Position numbers and translations under genes: made by a program. From positions 1 through 5,168 of the forward strand of contig CAMICU010000255.1 of the NCBI GenBank assembly GCA_946223375.1: a stretch of 5,168 nt of DNA. The letters run 5' to 3'. The notes beneath the pieces were generated by a model, which was not told the origin of the DNA, made no database searches, and saw only the letters and a list, made by a program, of their open reading frames with translations. This DNA comes from an uncultured Stenotrophomonas sp. (lineage in GTDB: Bacteria > Pseudomonadota > Gammaproteobacteria > Xanthomonadales > Xanthomonadaceae). Of this stretch, positions 1-5,168 are shown one piece after another (position 1 is the stretch's first letter; each line of letters starts with the position of its first letter).

Positions 1-11
1 GGCGGGCCGCA

Positions 12-683
12 CTATGTCCCGGGTGATGCTGCCGGCAGCAGGTCGCGGACGGGGGCAAACGAACGCCGGTGCTCCAGGCAGGGCCCGTGCGCCTTCAATG
101 CGGCGAGGTGGAACGGCGTGCCGTACCCCTTGTGCTGGTCAAAGCCGTATTCAGGGTGCCGCCCATGCAGGTCCAGCATGTAGCGGTCGCGGCTCACCTT
201 GGCCAGGATCGAGGCGGCCATGATCGCGCGGTCGATGGCGTCACCCCCGACCAGTGCTTCGGCCGGGCAGGGCAGGCCCTTGGGGATCTTGTTGCCATCG
301 ATACGGGCGAACTGGGCGACATGGGCGACGCCTTCCACCGCCCGGCGCATGCCCTGCATGGTGGCCTGGAAGATGTTCAGGCTGTCGATCTCGGCCACGT
401 CGACGAAGATGATCGAATAGGCCAGGGCGCGCTCGACGATGCGGTCGTACAGCAGCTCGCGCTTGCCGGCGGTAAGCGCCTTGGAATCGTCCAGGCCATT
501 GATGCGCGGGCGTGCCGGGTCGAACACCACCGCGGCGACGGCGACCGGGCCGGCCAGCGGGCCGCGCCCGGCTTCGTCCACGCCGGCGACCAGGCGCGGG
601 CCCTGGCGTTCACTCAGCACGGCATCGTCGAACAAGGACAGCGAGACGTCCGCTGCCCTGGCAGAAGCACCCCGGCCGGTCAC
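12..683 (-). CDS. rnhB: Ribonuclease HII
   Basis: RNase HII cuts the RNA strand of RNA/DNA hybrids and starts removal of single ribonucleotides misincorporated into DNA; it acts in the cytoplasm with divalent metal. The 223-residue protein has the family signature VDEAGRGPLAGP at 35-46 and the four expected acidic metal ligands: D36, E37, D129 (in IDGN) and D148 (in GGD). The DSK motif (66-68), the AASILAKVSRD block (156-166) and the HKGYGT/RRSF motifs near the C terminus also match. It is about 25 residues longer than the E. coli enzyme, mostly at the N terminus. The start is GTG at 683, overlapping the lpxB stop as GTGA, with a weak AAGG six bases upstream. A second in-frame GTG at 620 would give a protein closer to usual length, so the exact start is less certain than the function. 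It is the last complete gene of the lpx cluster and stops with TAG. Confidence 0.96.
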   Translation of the reverse strand: MTGRGASARAADVSLSLFDDAVLSERQGPRLVAGVDEAGRGPLAGPVAVAAVVFDPARPRINGLDDSKALTAGKRELLYDRIVERALAYSIIFVDVAEIDSLNIFQATMQGMRRAVEGVAHVAQFARIDGNKIPKGLPCPAEALVGGDAIDRAIMAASILAKVSRDRYMLDLHGRHPEYGFDQHKGYGTPFHLAALKAHGPCLEHRRSFAPVRDLLPAASPGT

Positions 684-1954
684 GGCTGGCCTTGTGCCGC
701 AGGGGCTTCCAGCAGGCCGGCGACGGCCTCGGCGGCACGCGCGGACGCATCCTGGCGCAGTTGCCGGTGCAGGCGCAGGTAGTCGTCCTGCAGCCCAGCC
801 ACGCGGGCCGGGTGGTCGAACCAGTCACGCACGGCGCCGGCCAGGTTGTCGGGCGTGCAGTCGTGCTGCATCAGTTCCGGTGCCAGGTCCTTGCCGGCCA
901 GCACGTTGGGCAGCGCGTAGCGGTTGACCTTGATCAGGCCCAGCGTGCTGACGATGCGGTAGGTCAGCTCAGCGACGCGGTAGCCGACCACCATCGGTCG
1001 CTTGACCAGCATGGTTTCCAGCGTGGCGGTGCCGGAGGCCAGCATGACCACGTCGGCGGCGATCATCGCCTCGCGGGCACGGCCATCGAGCAGATGCACG
1101 CGCGCGCTGGGCAGCGCGGCCGCGCGGATCTGCTCGACGATCATCGCCTTGCAGCTGGCGTTGGCGGCGGGCACGACCAGGTGCAGGTCGCGCTGCTGCT
1201 CGCACAGCTGCCAGGCCGCGGCGAAGAACGGCGGGCCGAGCCGGCTCACTTCACCCAGGCGGCTGCCCGGCAGCACGGCGAGCACCGGCATCTGGTCGGG
1301 GATGCCCAGCGCCGTACGGGCCTGGGCGCGGTCATTGTCCAGCGGGATCTCATCGGCCATCGGATGGCCGACGAAGCGAGCGTCGATGCCGTGGCGGGCA
1401 TAGATCGGCGGTTCCATCGGGAACAGGCACAGCACCAGGTCGGCGCTGGCGCCGATCTTCTCCGCCCGCTTCTCGCGCCAGGCCCATACCGAGGGGCTGA
1501 CGTAATGCACGGTGCGCAGGCCGCGCTGCTTGAGCCACTTCTCCACGCCCAGGTTGAAGTCCGGTGCGTCGATGCCGATGAATACATCCGGCTTCCAGTC
1601 CAGCACACGCTGGCGGAACGCCTTGCGCAGTTTCAGCAGGCGCGGCAGGTGACGCAGGATCTCGGCCAGCCCCATCAGCGCCAGCTCGCTGGCATCGAAC
1701 CAGGTTTCGCAACCGGCGTGGCGCATCGCATCGCCACCGATGCCGGCGAACTCCGCGTCCGGATAGCGGGCGCGCAGGGCATGGATCAGGCCCGCGCCGA
1801 GCCCATCGCCGGACGCTTCGCCGGCGACCAGCGCAATACGGACCCGCCGCTGGGAAGCGGGGCGCAGGGCCGCGGGAACAGCTGCGGGCTGCACCGCTGG
1901 CGGTGCCTTTCCCGTTGCCTGTTCCCCCGTTTCCGTGCGGCTCCCGTTGCTCAT
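680..1954 (-). CDS. lpxB: Lipid-A-disaccharide synthase
   Basis: LpxB is a peripheral inner-membrane GT-B glycosyltransferase (family GT19). It condenses UDP-2,3-diacylglucosamine with lipid X to form the beta-1,6 lipid A disaccharide. The 424-residue product shows the conserved VAGEASGD segment (43-50), GIDAPDFN (127-134) holding D129, which aligns with the essential D98 of E. coli, HYVSPSVWAW (150-159), LPGSR (228-232) with R232 aligning with E. coli R201, and LASGTATLE (305-313) for nucleotide-sugar binding. Relative to E. coli it has about 31 extra N-terminal residues rich in Ala, Pro and Gln. The ATG at 1954 overlaps the lpxA stop as ATGA and has no Shine-Dalgarno sequence, so translation is probably coupled to lpxA. 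The reading frame stays open upstream to 2347 inside lpxA, but that part is anti-parallel noise in another gene's codons. It overlaps rnhB by four bases. Confidence 0.97.
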   Translation of the reverse strand: MSNGSRTETGEQATGKAPPAVQPAAVPAALRPASQRRVRIALVAGEASGDGLGAGLIHALRARYPDAEFAGIGGDAMRHAGCETWFDASELALMGLAEILRHLPRLLKLRKAFRQRVLDWKPDVFIGIDAPDFNLGVEKWLKQRGLRTVHYVSPSVWAWREKRAEKIGASADLVLCLFPMEPPIYARHGIDARFVGHPMADEIPLDNDRAQARTALGIPDQMPVLAVLPGSRLGEVSRLGPPFFAAAWQLCEQQRDLHLVVPAANASCKAMIVEQIRAAALPSARVHLLDGRAREAMIAADVVMLASGTATLETMLVKRPMVVGYRVAELTYRIVSTLGLIKVNRYALPNVLAGKDLAPELMQHDCTPDNLAGAVRDWFDHPARVAGLQDDYLRLHRQLRQDASARAAEAVAGLLEAPAAQGQP

Positions 1955-2742
1955 CGCTGCAGGGGGCGCTCGCCGCCTTCGATGAAGGCCAGCAGCTGCT
2001 TCACATCGTCGCTGTCGCGTGCCTGTTCGGCCAGCTGCTGCTTGGCTTCGGCCAGCGGCAGGCCGGCCACGAACACGGTGCGGTAGGCGCGCTTGATGGC
2101 GCTGATGCGCTCGGCATCGAAACCGCGGCGCTTGAGGCCTTCGCTGTTGATGCCGCGCGGCCGGCCATGGCCGTCGATGCCGACCATGGTGAACGGCGGA
2201 ATGTCGCCGGTCACCAGCGCGCCCATGCCGAGGAAGGCGTGGTCGCCGATGCGGCAGAACTGGTGGGCACCGGCGAAGCCGCTGATGATGACCCAGTTGC
2301 CGACGCTGACATGCCCGGCCAGCGTGGTGTTGTTGGAGAACACGCAATGGTCGGCGACATGGCAGTCATGCGCGACATGGGTGTAGGCCAGCATCCAGTT
2401 GTCGTTGCCGATGGTGGTCACGCCGCCGCCGCCGCCGGTACCGCGGCTGAGGGTGACGAACTCACGGAACACGTTGCGGTCGCCGATCACCAGCTCGGTG
2501 CGCTCGCCGGCGAACTTCTTGTCCTGCGGCTCGCCGCCCACGGCGACGTGGCCGATGAAGCGGTTGTCGCGGCCGATACGGGTCGGGCCGTGGATGCTGC
2601 AGTGCGGCCCGACCTCGGTGCCGGCACCGATCTCGACATCGGCACCGATCAGGGTGAACGCGCCCACGCGCACGCCTTCGCCCAGCTTGGCCGACGGGTC
2701 GATGACCGCGGTGGGGTGGATCAGGGGGGCGCTGTCAGTCAT
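1951..2742 (-). CDS. lpxA: UDP-N-acetylglucosamine O-acyltransferase (LpxA)
   Basis: LpxA performs the first step of lipid A synthesis: transfer of a 3-hydroxyacyl chain from acyl carrier protein to the 3-OH of UDP-GlcNAc, in the cytoplasm, as a trimer. The 263-residue protein is a left-handed beta-helix of imperfect hexapeptide repeats (about residues 8-190) followed by a helical C-terminal domain with the family block EGLKRRGF (201-208). The catalytic base H125 sits in HVAHDC, and H160 (AHQF), Q73, D74 and K76 are at the same numbers as in E. coli. Residue 173, the hydrocarbon-ruler position that is Gly in the C14-selective E. coli enzyme, is Met here, which is known to favour about 10-carbon chains. 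The ATG is preceded by GGAG at 8-base spacing in an 18-base gap after fabZ. Its TGA stop overlaps the lpxB start. Confidence 0.97.
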   Translation of the reverse strand: MTDSAPLIHPTAVIDPSAKLGEGVRVGAFTLIGADVEIGAGTEVGPHCSIHGPTRIGRDNRFIGHVAVGGEPQDKKFAGERTELVIGDRNVFREFVTLSRGTGGGGGVTTIGNDNWMLAYTHVAHDCHVADHCVFSNNTTLAGHVSVGNWVIISGFAGAHQFCRIGDHAFLGMGALVTGDIPPFTMVGIDGHGRPRGINSEGLKRRGFDAERISAIKRAYRTVFVAGLPLAEAKQQLAEQARDSDDVKQLLAFIEGGERPLQR

Positions 2743-2750
2743 TCGTGTTG

Positions 2751-2754
2751 CTCC
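2751..2754 (-). promoter_or_regulatory. Ribosome-binding site of lpxA
   Basis: On the minus strand GGAG lies eight bases before the lpxA ATG, wholly inside the 18-base fabZ-lpxA spacer. This is the only junction in the five-gene cluster where the genes do not overlap, so LpxA can be initiated by its own site rather than only by coupling. Confidence 0.6.
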
Positions 2755-2760
2755 AGCCGT

Positions 2761-3219
2761 TTATTCGCGGGTGCCGGCGCACAGTACTTCGGCATGCGCG
2801 ACGACTTCGCCGTCCACCTTGGCTTCGCCGTAGTAGACGGCCATGTTGCGGATCACACGCTTGACCTGCACGTGCAGCTCGAGCACGTCGCCCGGCACAA
2901 CCTGCTTCATGAAGCGCACGTTGTCGACCTTGACCAGGTAGAACAGCTTGGACTGCGCGTCGCGGCCCAGGCTCAGCTGGGTCAGCACGCCGCCGGCCTG
3001 CGCCAGTGCTTCGATGATCAGCACGCCGGGCATGATCGGCTGGCCGGGGAAATGGCCCTGGAAGAACGGCTCGTTGATGGTGACGTTCTTGTGCGCAATG
3101 ATGCGCTTGCCTTCCACATCGAGCTCGACGACCTTGTCGACCAGCAGGAACGGGTAGCGGTGCGGGATCAGCGTCTGGATCGTGGTGACGTCGATGGGCA
3201 GCTGCAGCGGTGCGTTCAT
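2761..3219 (-). CDS. fabZ: 3-hydroxyacyl-[acyl-carrier-protein] dehydratase FabZ
   Basis: FabZ dehydrates (3R)-hydroxyacyl-ACP to trans-2-enoyl-ACP in type II fatty-acid elongation in the cytoplasm. It uses the same hydroxyacyl-ACP pool that LpxA and LpxD need, which explains its conserved place between them. The 152-residue protein has a hot-dog fold pattern: LIPHRYPFLLVD (17-28), the NEPFFQGHFPG motif (49-59) with catalytic H56, and GVLIIEALAQ (65-74) with catalytic E70. Length matches the E. coli protein (151). The reading frame is open upstream to 3297, but the ATG at 3219 is chosen because AAGGAG lies five bases before it, it overlaps the lpxD stop as ATGA, and the length then fits the family. 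The TAA stop is followed by an 18-base spacer before lpxA. Confidence 0.97.
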   Translation of the reverse strand: MNAPLQLPIDVTTIQTLIPHRYPFLLVDKVVELDVEGKRIIAHKNVTINEPFFQGHFPGQPIMPGVLIIEALAQAGGVLTQLSLGRDAQSKLFYLVKVDNVRFMKQVVPGDVLELHVQVKRVIRNMAVYYGEAKVDGEVVAHAEVLCAGTRE

Positions 3220-4238
3220 TCTTTCTCCTTGCTCACAGCCAGGATGCGCCGTGCCAGCGCATCGAGCTGCTTGAAGCGCGCGGCGTTCTTGCGCCACGTG
3301 CGGTTGTCGGTCAATGGGGTGCCGGACGAGTACTCGCCGGGCTCGGTAATCGAATTGCGCACCACCGACTTGCCGGTGATCACGACGTGGTCGCAGATCT
3401 CCAGGTGGCCGACCACGCCGACCGCGCCGCCGAGCAGGCAGTAGCGGCCGATCTTGGCGCTGCCGGCGATGCCGGTGGAACCGGCGATCGCGCTGTGCGC
3501 GCCGATCTGTACGTTGTGGGCGATCTGCACCAGGTTGTCGACGCGGACATCCTCGTCGAGCACGGTGTCTTCCAGGGCGCCGCGGTCCACGCAGCTGTTG
3601 GCGCCGATCTCGCAGTCGTCGCCGATGCGGACCCCGCCCAGCTGCGGCACCTTGATCCAGCGTCCGCTGTCCATCGCCAGGCCGAAGCCCTCGGCACCGA
3701 GGACGGCGCCGGGATGGATGCGCACGCGCTTGCCCAGCTTGACCCGGGCCACCAGGGTGACGCGGGCCAGCAGCTCGCTGCCGGCTTCGACGAGGCAGTC
3801 CTCGCCGATCACGCAGCCCGGGCCGATGATGGCCGCCTCGCCGATCACCGAACGCGCACCGATGCAGACATGCGGGCCGATATGGGCGCTGGCGGCGACG
3901 GTTGCGCTCGGGTCGATGACAGCGCTGGGATGGATGCCGGGTTCGCGCACCGGCACGGTCTCGAACAGCGCGCCGATCCGGGCAAAGGTGGTGTAGGGGT
4001 CTTTGGCCACCAGCGCGGTGCCCGGCGCGCCTTCGGCGTCGTCGGCGCGCAGCACCACGATCGACGCCTGGCTGTCGGCCAGCTGCGCGCGGTAACGCGG
4101 GTTGGCGAGGAAGGTCAGCTGACCGGGGCCGGCATGGGCGAGCGTGGCCACGCCATGGATGACCACGGCCGGATCGCCCTGCACCTGCAGGCCGAAGCGA
4201 TCAGCGAGGTCCTGTGCGGTATAGGTAGGAGTATTCAC
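3216..4238 (-). CDS. lpxD: UDP-3-O-(3-hydroxyacyl)glucosamine N-acyltransferase (LpxD)
   Basis: LpxD adds the amide-linked 3-hydroxyacyl chain from ACP to UDP-3-O-acyl-glucosamine, the third step of lipid A synthesis, in the cytoplasm as a trimer. The 340 residues (E. coli 341) show an N-terminal uridine-binding domain (about 1-98, with GQLTFLANPRY at 39-49), a left-handed beta-helix of hexapeptide repeats (about 100-285), and a C-terminal helix after the EPGEYSSGTPL block (299-309). H241 (in QIAHN) and H278 (in VGHLEICD) align with the catalytic H239 and H276 of E. coli. The start is GTG at 4238. An in-frame TAA ends only nine bases upstream, so no earlier start exists, and the conserved sequence begins within a few codons. 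There is no Shine-Dalgarno sequence. A promoter-like pair of hexamers lies immediately upstream, and the TGA stop overlaps fabZ. Confidence 0.97.
   Translation of the reverse strand: MNTPTYTAQDLADRFGLQVQGDPAVVIHGVATLAHAGPGQLTFLANPRYRAQLADSQASIVVLRADDAEGAPGTALVAKDPYTTFARIGALFETVPVREPGIHPSAVIDPSATVAASAHIGPHVCIGARSVIGEAAIIGPGCVIGEDCLVEAGSELLARVTLVARVKLGKRVRIHPGAVLGAEGFGLAMDSGRWIKVPQLGGVRIGDDCEIGANSCVDRGALEDTVLDEDVRVDNLVQIAHNVQIGAHSAIAGSTGIAGSAKIGRYCLLGGAVGVVGHLEICDHVVITGKSVVRNSITEPGEYSSGTPLTDNRTWRKNAARFKQLDALARRILAVSKEKE
3225..3230 (-). promoter_or_regulatory. Ribosome-binding site of fabZ, inside lpxD
   Basis: A strong AAGGAG five bases before the fabZ ATG, embedded in the last codons of lpxD (the SKEKE end). 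It fixes the fabZ start at 3219 against the longer open frame, and is the best Shine-Dalgarno match in the cluster. High FabZ synthesis relative to LpxD would be consistent with it. Confidence 0.8.
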
Positions 4239-4244
4239 GTGGCG

Positions 4245-4273
4245 AGTTTACAGCGTGGGCAGGTGACGGTCAT
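4245..4273 (-). promoter_or_regulatory. Candidate promoter for lpxD, possibly giving a leaderless mRNA
   Basis: On the minus strand ATGACC (4268-4273) and TAAACT (4245-4250) are separated by exactly 17 bases. Each matches four of six positions of the sigma-70 -35 (TTGACA) and -10 (TATAAT) consensus, and TAAACT fits TANNNT. Only six bases separate the -10 hexamer from the lpxD GTG, so transcription from it would begin at or within a base or two of the start codon. That agrees with the lack of a Shine-Dalgarno sequence. The matches are modest and could arise by chance. A transcript entering from bamA could also drive the cluster. Confidence 0.35.
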
Positions 4274-4280
4274 GCGGGCT

Positions 4281-4305
4281 GGCCGGGCCGGAGCGGCCCG
4301 CGGCC
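4281..4305. repeat. GC-rich inverted repeat upstream of lpxD
   Basis: CGGGCCG (4284-4290) and CGGCCCG (4294-4300) form a perfect 7-bp stem with a three-base loop. With a two-base bulge an alternative pairing extends it through GGCC on both sides (4281-4284 with 4302-4305). It lies just upstream of the candidate lpxD -35 hexamer. In such GC-rich DNA a short stem of this kind may have no role. Confidence 0.45.
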
Positions 4306-4438
4306 CTCGTTGCGGCGGATGCCCGCCGGTCGACAACGGCCAAGGTGGCATGCGGCAATCGATGCGGTGATCGGCAGCCGCCCGCAGGCAGGATGGCGAT
4401 GAGGATGGGCGGCGCGGTTCAGTCGAAGCCCGAAACGA

Positions 4439-4464
4439 CCAGAACCGCGCGTTGGCGGTTCTGG
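4439..4464 (-). terminator. Hairpin, possible intrinsic terminator after bamA
   Basis: CCAGAACCGC (4439-4448) and GCGGTTCTGG (4455-4464) form a perfect 10-bp stem with a six-base loop. On the minus strand it is followed by TCGTTTC, a weak T-containing tract, so it could end the bamA transcript about 130 bases after its stop codon. The plus-strand side is purine-rich and unsuitable. The interrupted T run makes termination uncertain; it could instead protect the 3' end of the mRNA. Confidence 0.4.
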
Positions 4465-4507
4465 AGAAAGCTCCTGCGGATAACGGGGTGCACCGGCAGG
4501 TGCCGAA

Positions 4508-4523
4508 CTCCGCAAGGGCGGAG
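4508..4523. repeat. Short inverted repeat
   Basis: CTCCGC (4508-4513) and GCGGAG (4518-4523) make a perfect 6-bp stem with a four-base loop, three bases from the larger 11-bp hairpin. The two would be stacked in tandem in the bamA 3' untranslated RNA. Confidence 0.45.
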
Positions 4524-4526
4524 CGT

Positions 4527-4556
4527 CCCGGTTCCACACCGTGGCGTGGAACCGGG
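4527..4556. repeat. 11-bp perfect hairpin downstream of bamA
   Basis: CCCGGTTCCAC (4527-4537) and GTGGAACCGGG (4546-4556) pair perfectly over 11 bp around an eight-base loop, 38 bases after the bamA stop codon. No T run follows on either strand, so it does not look like a classical terminator; a 3'-end stabiliser or a degenerate palindromic repeat is more likely. The minus-strand core TTCCACGCCACGGTGTGGAA recalls the stem of palindromic repeats common in Stenotrophomonas, but the GTAG head of those elements is missing. Confidence 0.55.
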
Positions 4557-4594
4557 CAGGCAGGGGCGGGAGCCCGGCCAGGCGGACCCGTTCG

Positions 4595-5168
4595 TCAGAA
4601 CTGGCCGCCGAAGGTGAACTGTAGGCGCTCGATCTCGTCGCCGTCCTTCTTCTTCAGCGGGATCGCGTAGCTGATCGAGATCGGGCCGACCGGGGCGCGC
4701 CACAGCAGGGCGACACCGGCCGAGGCGCGCAGCTCGTTGGCCTTGAAGTTGTCCGTGCCGTTGTAGACGTTGCCGATGTCGAAGAAGGCCGACAGACGTG
4801 CCGACGGGCTGTCGAACAGCTTCGGGAAATAGGCTTCGACCGAGCCCACCGTCTTCACCGAACCACCCAGCGGCTGGCCGTTGTAGTAGCCGCCGATCGC
4901 TTCCGAACGCGGGCCCAGCGTGTTGTCCTCGAAGCCGCGCACCGAGTTGGTGCCGCCGGCGTAGAAGTTCTCGAAGAACGGCAGGCCCGAGGCCTTCACC
5001 TGGCGGTGATTGGCGGTCGGGTTGGTCGCGCAGTCCACCACCACGGTGTAGCCCGGCGTGCCCGGCACGGCCGGGGTGTCGCCATCGGCGGGGATGCCCG
5101 GAACCGCCGGGACCTCGTTCCAGCAGATGTCGCGGACCTTGTCGCTGCCGTACGAGTCGCCGTAGCCC
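4595..5168 (-). CDS. bamA: Outer membrane protein assembly factor BamA, C-terminal part (5' end outside window)
   Basis: BamA (Omp85/YaeT) is the central barrel of the BAM complex, which folds and inserts beta-barrel proteins into the outer membrane. Only the last 190 residues are here: the frame is open to the right edge (first full codon at 5167), so the POTRA domains and first strands lie outside. Visible are GYGD at the start, FFENFYAGG, the hallmark VRGF motif of extracellular loop 6 (4931-4942), DNTLGPR, and the final strands with LLWRAPVGPISISYAIPLKK and a C-terminal Phe, typical of outer-membrane barrels. Between GYGDSYGSDK and LPFFENF lie about 50 residues not present in E. coli, with two Cys and Pro/Gly-rich near-repeats, while the part of loop 6 after VRGF is short and has no Cys. 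There is no break or frameshift. The gene ends with TGA at 4595, followed by the hairpin-rich gap. Confidence 0.96.
   Translation of the reverse strand, partial: GYGDSYGSDKVRDICWNEVPAVPGIPADGDTPAVPGTPGYTVVVDCATNPTANHRQVKASGLPFFENFYAGGTNSVRGFEDNTLGPRSEAIGGYYNGQPLGGSVKTVGSVEAYFPKLFDSPSARLSAFFDIGNVYNGTDNFKANELRASAGVALLWRAPVGPISISYAIPLKKKDGDEIERLQFTFGGQF

Larger units (their letters stand above)
4239..4594. other. Non-coding gap between bamA and lpxD, hairpin-rich
   Basis: These 356 bases hold no gene I can support. Minus-strand frames are open in places (for example 4235-4537), but their products are low-complexity, Arg/Pro/Ser-rich and match no family I know, and they run through several hairpins. 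The skp (ompH) chaperone gene found here in enterobacteria is absent. Reading from bamA towards lpxD the gap contains: an 11-bp perfect hairpin, a 6-bp hairpin, a short 5-bp hairpin (4490-4503), a 10-bp hairpin that may be a terminator, a further stretch (4306-4438) in which I recognise nothing, a GC-rich hairpin, and the candidate lpxD promoter. Confidence 0.7.

Noticed and set aside
1..11. Possible terminator or next gene downstream of rnhB.
   Set aside because: Only 11 bases remain before the edge; nothing can be judged. In other genomes dnaE often follows, but it is not visible here.
512..2086. Plus-strand open frame of 524 codons opposite rnhB, lpxB and part of lpxA.
   Set aside because: It lies antisense to well-recognised genes. 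High GC with G/C-rich third positions removes stops from the opposite strand, and the product resembles no known family.
1955..2347. Upstream extension of the lpxB frame inside lpxA, giving a 555-residue LpxB.
   Set aside because: The extension is Arg/His-rich noise inside lpxA codons. The ATG at 1954, overlapping the lpxA stop, gives a sensible start next to the conserved core.
1903..3444. Plus-strand open frame of 513 codons opposite lpxA, fabZ and the end of lpxD.
   Set aside because: Rich in His, Asp, Val and Ala as expected for a mirror of hexapeptide-repeat genes; no recognisable domain and fully antisense to certain genes.
3210..4370. Plus-strand open frame of 386 codons opposite lpxD.
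   Set aside because: Repetitive Ala/Asp/Gly pattern is the antisense image of the LpxD beta-helix repeats, not an independent protein.
4235..4537. Minus-strand 100-codon frame across the bamA-lpxD gap.
   Set aside because: Starts with GTG inside the 11-bp hairpin, low complexity, no family resemblance, and no clear ribosome-binding site; only its last 12 codons are kept as a speculative finding.
4527..4556. Classification of the 11-bp hairpin as a Stenotrophomonas GTAG palindromic repeat.
   Set aside because: The stem core looks similar but the GTAG head is missing and only one copy is in the window, so the identity cannot be supported.

Overview
The window reads as a stretch of a high-GC gammaproteobacterial chromosome, most likely Xanthomonadaceae (Stenotrophomonas/Xanthomonas type). 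This rests on protein similarity recalled from memory, the high GC content, and the outer-membrane gene order. Every gene I can support lies on the minus strand, so biological order runs from high to low coordinates: bamA (3' end only, cut by the right edge) - 356 bp non-coding gap - lpxD - fabZ - lpxA - lpxB - rnhB (complete, ending 11 bases before the left edge).

Right part (4595-5168): the last 190 residues of the outer-membrane insertase BamA, with the VRGF motif of extracellular loop 6, the last barrel strands and a C-terminal Phe. Loop 6 carries about 50 extra residues, rich in Pro and Gly and with two cysteines. Gap (4239-4594): no convincing gene. It holds several perfect hairpins, one of which may end the bamA transcript, and a promoter-like pair of hexamers placed so that lpxD mRNA might begin at its start codon. 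The chaperone gene skp (ompH), which sits between bamA and lpxD in enterobacteria, is absent from this gap.

Centre and left (12-4238): a tightly packed lipid A cluster. lpxD/fabZ, lpxA/lpxB and lpxB/rnhB each overlap by 4 bases (ATGA, ATGA, GTGA), and fabZ and lpxA are 18 bases apart, so the five genes look co-transcribed and translationally coupled. LpxA adds a 3-hydroxyacyl chain to UDP-GlcNAc. After deacetylation by LpxC (not in this window), LpxD adds a second 3-hydroxyacyl chain. LpxB then joins UDP-diacylglucosamine with lipid X to give the disaccharide. FabZ consumes the same 3-hydroxyacyl-ACP pool for fatty-acid elongation, so it competes with LpxA and LpxD. BamA supplies the outer-membrane protein side of envelope building. 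RnhB (RNase HII) is a DNA-repair passenger often found here.

The gene content is ordinary and I see no new multi-gene system. The points worth a second look are a methionine at the acyl-chain ruler position of LpxA, the BamA loop insertion, and the unusual start of lpxD (GTG, no ribosome-binding site, promoter-like hexamers directly upstream).
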